A program made the translations under genes and the position numbers. The notes under the pieces are model-generated. The model ran no database searches. It was not told where the DNA came from and saw only the letters and a list, made by a program, of their open reading frames with translations. From contig DATGUS010000066.1 in NCBI GenBank assembly GCA_035301245.1, positions 1-11,537 on the forward strand: a stretch of 11,537 nt of DNA. Reading direction: 5' to 3'. Positions 6,614-11,537 of the stretch are shown here, in pieces (position 1 is the stretch's first letter; each line of letters starts with the position of its first letter). The DNA comes from Alloiococcus sp035301245 (GTDB lineage: Bacteria; Bacillota; Bacilli; Lactobacillales; Carnobacteriaceae_A).

Positions 6614-6635
6614 ATAGATTGATTTGTTTAGTTTG

Positions 6636-6644
6636 TGTTATAAT
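6636..6644 (+). promoter_or_regulatory. Extended -10 promoter candidate upstream of the AraC-type gene (distal)
   Basis: TGTTATAAT is a perfect extended -10 (TG-N-TATAAT). No good -35 is found at 16-18 nt, as is common for extended -10 promoters. The start would be near 6651, with a leader of about 140 nt. Confidence 0.45.
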
Positions 6645-6698
6645 ATATCAACAGTTATTATATCTTTGCTTAAATGAATCGAAATACATATTAATTAT

Positions 6699-6727
6699 TT
6701 GAAATTTAATGAAATAATGCATATAAT
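6699..6727 (+). promoter_or_regulatory. Sigma-A promoter of the AraC-type gene (proximal)
   Basis: TTGAAA (6699-6704, 5 of 6) and TATAAT (6722-6727, 6 of 6) are separated by exactly 17 nt. The start would be near 6734, about 60 nt before the ATG. The -10 lies in the first unit of a tandem CATATAATA repeat. Confidence 0.65.
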
Positions 6728-6737
6728 ACATATAATA
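6720..6737 (+). repeat. Tandem direct repeat CATATAATA x2
   Basis: Two exact adjacent 9-bp copies (6720-6728, 6729-6737), each containing TATAAT. The first copy supplies the proximal -10; the second duplicates it 9 bp further on. Confidence 0.8.
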
Positions 6738-6792
6738 TTGCTTAAACATGTTAATTTTATCCGAAATAATCCGTTTATAAAGGAGTGATCAA

Positions 6793-7551
6793 ATGGGAGA
6801 AATCATTGACGAACGATTCAGACAAGAGATGTTAACAAACATCAATAAAGCGTCTGAAAATTTTTCGTTTAAATTAGAAGACACTATTACTGACGAGATT
6901 ACAAACGGTAATATTGAAAAAGTAAATGAGACTTTAGAAAGAATTTCATTAAATGATTTCATAGATGATATGTTTGATTCTAATCATTCAGAGGAAGAGG
7001 CGTTACGAGCATTTAAAAACTTACTTCTTAACATCAATACATTTTGCCGTATTGCCGCTAAGAATGGTGAAGTTATACCACTTATCTTATATTTAGTGTA
7101 TATGCGTTATAATATGTTAATCGAAACTTCGGATTCAGTTGAATTTTTACGTGATGAAATCTTTTTAAACATCCCTCGTGAATATGCAACGATTGTAGCG
7201 AAATATTCTACTCGTGGCTATTCAAAAGTCATGAAAGAAATAGTCTATGAAATCTCACAGAATTTAACAAAGAACCTTACACTGAAAGAAATCGCATCGA
7301 ATCACGATATACACCCCGTACACTTGGCTCGTAAATTTAAATCCGAAACAGGCATCACATTTATCGCCTACATCAATGAGTTACGCATTGACCTTGCAAA
7401 ATACTACTTCCATTTAAATGAATATCGTTTAAGTGAAGTCGTTCATTTAGCTGGATTTAATAGCCACTCATACTTTACAAAAGTTTTCAAAAAAATTACT
7501 GGTCAAACACCTACTAAATATATCAAACAATTACCATTTAATACGAAATAA
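6793..7551 (+). CDS. AraC-family transcriptional regulator
   Basis: A 252-aa DNA-binding regulator. The C-terminal AraC/XylS domain (about 150-246) carries two helix-turn-helix units. The first is around 162-187 (LTLKEIASNHDIHPVHLARKFK). The second is around 212-240, with the family signature AGFNSHSYFTKVFKKITGQTP. The N-terminal 150 residues are helical and show no cupin pattern. The block ALRAFKNLLLNINTFCRIAAKNGEVIPL (70-97) recalls the sensor region of regulators next to YSIRK surface-antigen genes, though no such antigen gene is in the window. AGGAG precedes the ATG by 9 nt. The gene is divergent from the 67-aa gene, with an inverted repeat between them, and ends at its own terminator. 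Ligand and targets are unknown; autoregulation is inference from the repeat. Confidence 0.92.
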   Translation: MGEIIDERFRQEMLTNINKASENFSFKLEDTITDEITNGNIEKVNETLERISLNDFIDDMFDSNHSEEEALRAFKNLLLNINTFCRIAAKNGEVIPLILYLVYMRYNMLIETSDSVEFLRDEIFLNIPREYATIVAKYSTRGYSKVMKEIVYEISQNLTKNLTLKEIASNHDIHPVHLARKFKSETGITFIAYINELRIDLAKYYFHLNEYRLSEVVHLAGFNSHSYFTKVFKKITGQTPTKYIKQLPFNTK

Positions 7552-7557
7552 CGAATG

Positions 7558-7609
7558 ACCCTAACTCTCTATGCTCATCGTCTGAGTTCATGGAGTTAGG
7601 GTATTTTTT
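7558..7609 (+). terminator. Rho-independent terminator of the AraC-type gene
   Basis: ACCCTAACTC (7558-7567) pairs perfectly with GAGTTAGGGT (7593-7602) across a 25-nt loop, followed by ATTTTTTA. It ends 2 nt before the convergent trmD stop codon and may also slow transcription arriving from trmD, though the minus-strand exit tract is less T-rich. Confidence 0.85.
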
Positions 7610-7611
7610 AC

Positions 7612-8343
7612 CTATTCTTTTTCTTTTAACTCTTCTAAGTAAGCTAAATCTTCTTTACTCAACTCAGAATTTTTTAACATATCTGGTCTTCTCAAAAATG
7701 TACGCTTCAAAGATTCTTTACGACGCCACTCATCGATTAATTTGTGATTACCGTTGCGCAATACCTCCGGAACAACCATTCCTCGATACTCAGCTGGCCG
7801 TGTGTAGTGTGGATGTTCAAGTAAACCTGAACTATGTGAGTCAAGGAGTGCAGACTCATTGTTACCTAATACTTCTGGTAATAATCTTACCGTCGCATCA
7901 ATCATTACTAAAGAAGCTAATTCACCGCCTGTAAGGACATAATCACCAAGTGAAATCTCATCTGTTACTAAGGTACGGATACGCTCATCATAGCCTTCAT
8001 AATGACCACAGATAAAGACTAAATGTTCTTCTTCGGCTAATTCTTCAGCTACGGACTGAGTGAATGGACGACCTGCAGGATCCATCAATATCACCCGAGG
8101 TTTGGTTGTGGTGTTCGCTTGAATATCATCCATCGCTTCAAATAATGGTTCTGGCTTCAGTAGCATCCCAGCCCCTCCGCCGTATGGGATATCATCCACA
8201 AGTTTATGTTTACCCTGACCGTAGTCACGAAAATTAATAATATTGATATCAATTAAATCACGTTCTTGAGCACGTTTCATAATTGAATGACTCATCGGCC
8301 CTTTAATCATTTCAGGAAATAATGTTAATACATCAATCTTCAT
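7612..8343 (-). CDS. trmD: tRNA (guanine-N1)-methyltransferase TrmD
   Basis: Methylates N1 of G37 next to the anticodon, using S-adenosylmethionine, which prevents +1 frameshifting; essential in most bacteria. The 243-aa length is normal. SPOUT trefoil-knot motifs are present: CGHYEGYDERI (112-122) and SLGDYVLTGGELA (131-143). R153 and D168 correspond to the arginine and aspartate implicated in catalysis. GLLEHPHYTRP (173-183) and the C-terminal EWRRKESL (205-212) also fit the family. The ATG follows the rimM stop directly, with AAGGA inside the rimM end as RBS, so translation is probably coupled. It is the last gene of the operon here: rplS, the usual next gene, is absent. Confidence 0.98.
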   Translation of the reverse strand: MKIDVLTLFPEMIKGPMSHSIMKRAQERDLIDINIINFRDYGQGKHKLVDDIPYGGGAGMLLKPEPLFEAMDDIQANTTTKPRVILMDPAGRPFTQSVAEELAEEEHLVFICGHYEGYDERIRTLVTDEISLGDYVLTGGELASLVMIDATVRLLPEVLGNNESALLDSHSSGLLEHPHYTRPAEYRGMVVPEVLRNGNHKLIDEWRRKESLKRTFLRRPDMLKNSELSKEDLAYLEELKEKE

Positions 8344-8862
8344 TTAATCATCCAGTCCTTCTAATACATGCACAATGACTTTTTTTTCGTCAAAATCAAT
8401 CATTTTAATAACGGCATCTATATATGGTAAAAGTAAATCCTTTTTGTTGGAACGTTGGACCACCCAAACATCGTTTGCTCCAGTCTCGAGGATTTCTTTA
8501 ATGGTTCCAATCAATTCATCCGACTCATTATAAACAGATAAGCCGATAATATCATAGTGGTAGAACTCACCATCTTCAAGTTCGAGTGCCTGATCAGCTG
8601 TTACATTTAATGTCCCTCTAACAAACTTTTCAACATCATTAATATTGTCATAGTTTTTAAAGGTTAGTAAATCAAATGATTTATGTACACGGTGAGACTT
8701 AACAGTTAGTAATTCTTGTTTTGTTTCTTGTTCATTAAACCACATTAGCTCGCTACCACAGGCAAATCGCTCTTCTGGATGGCTGGTAATGGACTGCACA
8801 CGCACTTCACCTTTGATCCCATGTGTATTTACAATCGTTCCTACCTGATAGTACTCAGTCAT
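8344..8862 (-). CDS. rimM: Ribosome maturation factor RimM
   Basis: A 172-aa 30S assembly factor that binds ribosomal protein S19 and helps maturation of the 16S rRNA 3' domain. The N-terminal RimM beta-barrel begins with VGTIVNTHGIKGEVRV (7-22). The C-terminal PRC-barrel starts near residue 97 (GEFYHYDIIGLSV) and includes ILETGANDVWVV and LLPYIDAVIKMID. The ATG is preceded by AAGGAG. The gene is separated from khpA by 95 nt holding a strong hairpin and U-tract, so it depends on read-through or on an internal promoter. It directly abuts trmD downstream, the universal pairing. Confidence 0.97.
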   Translation of the reverse strand: MTEYYQVGTIVNTHGIKGEVRVQSITSHPEERFACGSELMWFNEQETKQELLTVKSHRVHKSFDLLTFKNYDNINDVEKFVRGTLNVTADQALELEDGEFYHYDIIGLSVYNESDELIGTIKEILETGANDVWVVQRSNKKDLLLPYIDAVIKMIDFDEKKVIVHVLEGLDD

Positions 8863-8890
8863 AGCCTTACTCCTTACATTTATTTCTTAT

Positions 8891-8919
8891 ATTTTACGAT
8901 AAAAAAAGGAGATGCCCAA
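8891..8919 (-). promoter_or_regulatory. Possible internal promoter for rimM-trmD
   Basis: On the minus strand TTGGGC (8919-8914, in the terminator loop; 3 of 6) is exactly 17 nt from TAAAAT (8896-8891, 5 of 6). The start would be near 8885, about 22 nt before rimM. The -35 is weak, so this is tentative, but some such element would be needed if the hairpin stops most transcripts. Confidence 0.3.
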
Positions 8920-8931
8920 GTGACATCTCCT
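8901..8931 (-). terminator. Intra-operon terminator between khpA and rimM
   Basis: On the minus strand AGGAGATG (8931-8924) and CATCTCCT (8914-8907) form a perfect 8-bp stem with a 9-nt loop, followed at once by seven T. This is a textbook rho-independent terminator, placed between two genes that are normally co-transcribed. Confidence 0.8.
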
Positions 8932-8957
8932 AATCTTTTACGTGGACGTGTGTTTAA

Positions 8958-9203
8958 CTAATCAATGATTGTTAAACGAACACGCTTTGGTCCATCATAT
9001 TGAATACTGTAAACAATGGCACGAATCGCTTTCGCAATACGTCCACGTTTACCAATGACACGACCGACATCATCCGGATTCACTTCAAGTAGATACTCAT
9101 GAAAATCATCTGTCTCTTGAAGCTCTAACTTAATATCTTCCGGTTTACTAACTAATGGTTCTACAATCGTTTGAATTAAAGCTCTCATCTCTTGATCAGA
9201 CAT
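8958..9203 (-). CDS. khpA: KH-domain RNA-binding protein KhpA (YlqC)
   Basis: An 81-aa single KH domain protein. The RNA-contacting GxxG loop is GKRG at 51-54, inside VGRVIGKRGRIAKAIRAIV. In Firmicutes KhpA forms a complex with KhpB (Jag/EloR) and acts as an RNA chaperone affecting cell elongation and division. The length is typical. The gene lies 23 nt after rpsP with AAGGTGG before its ATG. ylqD, which follows it in Bacillus subtilis, is missing; a terminator hairpin occupies the space before rimM instead. Confidence 0.95.
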   Translation of the reverse strand: MSDQEMRALIQTIVEPLVSKPEDIKLELQETDDFHEYLLEVNPDDVGRVIGKRGRIAKAIRAIVYSIQYDGPKRVRLTIID

Positions 9204-9226
9204 GTTGTACCACCTTTATGAGTCGG

Positions 9227-9499
9227 TTATTTACCATATTTCTCATTATGGAATTTTTCCATAATCCCTTTATCAGATAATAATTTACGAACTGAATCTG
9301 ATGGTTGTGCACCGTTACGTAACCATTTTAACGCTAATTCTTCATCAATTTTTAATTCTTTGTCTTCAGCAATTGGATTATAAGTGCCGATTTGTTCGAT
9401 AGAACCTTTAGATACGTGACGACGTGAATCAGATACAACGATACGGTAAAACGGACGACGTTTTGAACCCATACGTTTCATTCTAATTTTTACTGCCAT
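9227..9499 (-). CDS. rpsP: Small ribosomal subunit protein bS16
   Basis: A 90-aa 30S ribosomal protein that binds 16S rRNA early in assembly. The text AVKIRMKRMGSKRRPFYRIVVSDSR at the N-terminus and IGTYNPIAEDKELKIDEE after it is typical of S16. The chosen start (9499) has GGAGGTGA at 8-nt spacing and gives the conserved MAVKIR beginning. An in-frame ATG four codons upstream directly abuts that Shine-Dalgarno sequence and is not usable. First gene of the rpsP-khpA-rimM-trmD operon; ffh, often upstream in Bacilli, is replaced by an unrelated ABC transporter operon. Confidence 0.98.
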   Translation of the reverse strand: MAVKIRMKRMGSKRRPFYRIVVSDSRRHVSKGSIEQIGTYNPIAEDKELKIDEELALKWLRNGAQPSDSVRKLLSDKGIMEKFHNEKYGK

Positions 9500-9561
9500 A
9501 TTGTCATTCACCTCCGATAAATTTCTCTTTTAAAGTTAAGTGTCTTTCACTCACAAGTCAT

Positions 9562-9590
9562 ATAGTAACATGGATTTAAAACCTTGTAAA
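9562..9590 (-). promoter_or_regulatory. Promoter of the rpsP operon
   Basis: On the minus strand TTTACA (9590-9585, 5 of 6) and TACTAT (9567-9562, 4 of 6) are 17 nt apart, and the -10 is extended by TGT. The start would be near 9555, giving a leader of about 55 nt. The -35 lies inside the 3' arm of the upstream operon's terminator hairpin. Confidence 0.65.
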
Positions 9591-9609
9591 GTGTTTTTTC
9601 TTTACAGGG
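9582..9609 (-). terminator. Terminator after the ABC transporter operon
   Basis: On the minus strand CCCTGTAAAG (9609-9600) pairs with CTTTACAAGG (9591-9582) with one mismatch, around an 8-nt A-rich loop, followed by TTTTAAAT. Stability is moderate. It lies 20 nt after the 55-aa gene's stop. Confidence 0.6.
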
Positions 9610-9629
9610 TAAATTTATTTGAAAAATTA

Positions 9630-9797
9630 TTATTTTGCTGGTCGCCAGCCTGCTGCTTGTGCTTCTTCTTCAGTATTGAAGTAGCGTTCGCTTTTGCTTT
9701 CATCAATTTGGGTGCGTTCATAGTGTGAGTCACCCGGTTTATGATAAATCTTCTCACCAGAACTCCTGATTTTTCCATTAATTGATGTATAGTTCAT
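9630..9797 (-). CDS. Small stand-alone nuclease-tail-like module protein (55 aa)
   Basis: A short gene starting 3 nt after the ABC ATPase stop codon. The 55 residues include the pattern GKIRSSGEKIYHKPGD (8-23), Y26 and T29, then YFNTEEEAQAAGWRPAK (39-55). This matches a small module I recall at the C-terminus of some secreted thermonuclease-like proteins and in stand-alone proteins (GN-x-SKGEKIYHxPG...F.TEAEAxAAGxR), called a sunset domain in some annotation. Its function is unknown to me, and no nuclease domain is attached. No signal peptide is present. A clear ribosome binding site is lacking, so translation is probably coupled to the ATPase gene. The coherent family match and snug operon position make it a likely real gene. 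Confidence 0.75.
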   Translation of the reverse strand: MNYTSINGKIRSSGEKIYHKPGDSHYERTQIDESKSERYFNTEEEAQAAGWRPAK

Positions 9798-9800
9798 TAT

Positions 9801-10466
9801 TTATTTTTCTGTTAATTTTCCATCTTCCATTTTGAAAACTCGATCACATTTTTCAAGTAATCTCTCATCATGTGTTACCATCACGATCGCTTTATCTTTC
9901 GTTTTAGATTCTTTAGCTAAGATATCAGTTACTTCAAACGCACGATCAGAGTCTAAAGAAGCAGTCGGTTCATCAGCTAAAATTAGTGTTGGATTATTAT
10001 ATAATGACTTAGCAATTGCTACACGTTGTCTCTGACCACCAGAGAGATCTTCTGGAAATTTATTTTTCAAATCTTCAATTCCTAAATCTTTTAATAGCTC
10101 ATCTTGAAGATCTTTACGATCGTCTTTCATAATACGATCAAATAGATTAAATTGATCTTTAACTTTTAAGAACGGAACTAAATTAGATGCTTGCAAGATA
10201 AATCCAATATCGTTCAAACGCATTTTATTCAACTGTTTACCTGAGTATTCAGTGATGAGTTGATTGTTAATATATATTTCGCCTGATGTAGGCTGTTGAA
10301 GTCCACCAGCCAAGGTTAAAAATGTTGACTTACCAGAACCAGATGGGCCAATCACTGCCACAAACTCACCACGTTCAACCTTTAAGTTGACATCCTGCAG
10401 TACGTGGAGCGTTTTATCCCCATCCTGAAATTCCTTATTCACCTGTTTAAATTCAATTGCTGACAT
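9801..10466 (-). CDS. ABC transporter ATP-binding protein (MacB/HrtA-like)
   Basis: A 221-aa ATPase subunit with every catalytic motif in place. Walker A is GPSGSGKST (40-48), the Q-loop glutamine Q92 and the signature LSGGQRQR (141-148). Walker B with catalytic Glu is LILADEP (161-167), the D-loop is SLD (170-172) and the H-loop histidine is H199. The size and the IGFILQASNLVPFLKVKDQ stretch (87-105) resemble the staphylococcal heme-exporter ATPase HrtA, but the wider LolD/MacB group shares these, so the substrate is not settled. AGGAGG lies 5 nt before the ATG and overlaps the permease stop codon. With the upstream permease it forms an export or extrusion complex at the cytoplasmic membrane. 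Confidence 0.95.
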   Translation of the reverse strand: MSAIEFKQVNKEFQDGDKTLHVLQDVNLKVERGEFVAVIGPSGSGKSTFLTLAGGLQQPTSGEIYINNQLITEYSGKQLNKMRLNDIGFILQASNLVPFLKVKDQFNLFDRIMKDDRKDLQDELLKDLGIEDLKNKFPEDLSGGQRQRVAIAKSLYNNPTLILADEPTASLDSDRAFEVTDILAKESKTKDKAIVMVTHDERLLEKCDRVFKMEDGKLTEK

Positions 10467-10475
10467 AAGTACCTC

Positions 10476-11537
10476 CTATCCAATCGCTTCGAGTGGGTCA
10501 ATTTTAGTTATTGTTCGGGCTGAGAACAAACCACCCAATATCGCGAACAATACAATCAATCCTGCTGTGATACCTATAAGCGCCCAGTTCAGTGAAAATG
10601 GCACGGCCGTTGGAAGCAATAACGATGAAGCGTAGTTAAGTCCCACAGCAACTAAGACTCCAATAATAGCTAGAATAAAAGTCTGACCAACAACTGAGAC
10701 GATCAAATAGCTATTAGCAATCCCCTGAGCTTTTAAAATCCCAAAGATACTTTCTTTTTGAAGAGTTAGAACATAGATGAAAATGCCAATCACAATAGCT
10801 GCAATCACTATCAAGAAACCAATCATTAAAATGAAGGTTGCATTCTGAGCAGAATAGCCTGGTAACTCACTGATAAAATCACTAATCGTTTCGATATCAG
10901 TTACCTCTTCATCTGCACTGACACTTCCACGAGTTACAACAGCACTAGCCACTGATTGCTCATTTGATCCGAAAGTTGATTCTAAATTTTGATAGTCATC
11001 AAAATCAACATAGACAACCGGTTGCACGGATAATTGTGCATTTTCGGTTAATCCTACAATCGTTAGCTCGTCATCAGAATTATTAAAAGTCAACTTATCC
11101 CCTATATCGAGTTCATTATCAATAGCAAAATTCTCATCGACAACAACTTCATTTTTATCCTGGAACATTTTTCCTTCAATAATGTTTGGGGCAAGGAAAG
11201 TATCCTTGTTAATTCCAAACAACTGAGCCGAAAGACTTTCATCCACATTATCATTTTCAAATAGCATTGCTTGCACAGCAATAATTGCTTGTTCATCAGC
11301 TTTTACAGTGTCCCATTCTTCTTCCGTAATCTGAGACATTGCTAGACGGTTATCTACACCATCAGCTAATACAATATTATCTGCATCCCATTTATCAATT
11401 GCCGTACGGTTAGATTGTGCCAAACCAAAAGCTAATCCAGTTAAGAAAAAAACTAAATAGGAAATAAGAAATAATAAACCAATCACTAAAAAATAGCGGA
11501 ATTTAGAATGCATTATTTCCTTTAAAGCTAAAAACAT
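10476..11537 (-). CDS. FtsX/MacB-type ABC transporter permease (HrtB-like)
   Basis: A 353-aa permease with four predicted membrane segments. TM1 is at about 14-38; a large extracellular domain spans about 42-225. TM2 (about 230-258), TM3 (about 275-305) and TM4 (about 318-342) form the FtsX domain, which ends in KIDPLEAIG. Size and layout match HrtB-like permeases. The start codon coincides with the last base of the window. The MFLALKEIMHSKFRYFLVIG opening is typical of this family, so the gene is probably complete, but the RBS and promoter are outside. The substrate is not determinable; heme, peptide or other toxic compounds are options. Its stop lies 9 nt before the ATPase start. Confidence 0.92.
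   Translation of the reverse strand: MFLALKEIMHSKFRYFLVIGLLFLISYLVFFLTGLAFGLAQSNRTAIDKWDADNIVLADGVDNRLAMSQITEEEWDTVKADEQAIIAVQAMLFENDNVDESLSAQLFGINKDTFLAPNIIEGKMFQDKNEVVVDENFAIDNELDIGDKLTFNNSDDELTIVGLTENAQLSVQPVVYVDFDDYQNLESTFGSNEQSVASAVVTRGSVSADEEVTDIETISDFISELPGYSAQNATFILMIGFLIVIAAIVIGIFIYVLTLQKESIFGILKAQGIANSYLIVSVVGQTFILAIIGVLVAVGLNYASSLLLPTAVPFSLNWALIGITAGLIVLFAILGGLFSARTITKIDPLEAIG

Noticed and set aside
7590..7934. Plus-strand 114-codon frame over the end of trmD
   Set aside because: Begins inside the AraC gene's terminator and is antisense to conserved trmD codons.
9540..9728. Plus-strand 62-codon hydrophobic frame upstream of rpsP
   Set aside because: Antisense to the better-supported 55-aa gene and to the rpsP promoter; no Shine-Dalgarno sequence.

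Overview
The window looks like chromosome from a low-GC Gram-positive of the class Bacilli, most likely Lactobacillales near Carnobacteriaceae or Enterococcaceae. This rests on gene content and order (ypiA-ypiB-ypjD-cca; rpsP-khpA-rimM-trmD without ylqD), AT-rich codon use and GGAGG ribosome binding sites. The genus is not fixed by anything I can see. No rRNA, tRNA, IS element, CRISPR array or phage gene is visible.

Region 1 (1-3618, minus strand) is a housekeeping operon. It holds a TPR protein (YpiA-like), a UPF0302/IDEAL protein (YpiB-like), a MazG-type nucleotide pyrophosphohydrolase (YpjD-like) and the CCA-adding enzyme. The last starts with GTG and runs off the left edge. The order follows the Bacillus subtilis ypiA-cca neighbourhood with the intervening genes missing.

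Region 2 (3709-5515) is a competence-like locus. A prepilin peptidase (ComC type, minus) is divergent from a 284-aa protein whose central part resembles the competence master regulator ComK. The shared intergenic region holds a perfect 12-bp palindrome at the -35 position of the peptidase promoter and an AAAATA/TATTTT dyad. A large long-armed hairpin closes the locus.

Region 3 (5516-7609) looks like an accessory island. It holds a membrane-anchored coiled-coil protein, a 67-aa highly charged protein and an AraC-family regulator with a helical N-terminal domain. The charged-protein gene and the regulator gene are divergent. A perfect 10-bp-arm inverted repeat (6568-6597) overlaps the -10 of the former and lies upstream of two candidate promoters for the latter, which suggests a small autoregulated circuit.

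Region 4 (7612-9590, minus) is the translation operon rpsP-khpA-rimM-trmD: ribosomal protein S16, a KH-domain RNA chaperone, a 30S maturation factor and the tRNA m1G37 methyltransferase. A strong terminator-like hairpin lies inside the operon between khpA and rimM. ffh is not upstream and rplS is not downstream.

Region 5 (9582-11537, minus) is an FtsX/MacB-type ABC exporter (permease, then ATPase, resembling HrtBA heme exporters). It is followed 3 nt later by a 55-aa gene for a small stand-alone module otherwise seen at the C-terminus of some secreted nucleases. Its terminator hairpin contains the -35 of the rpsP promoter.
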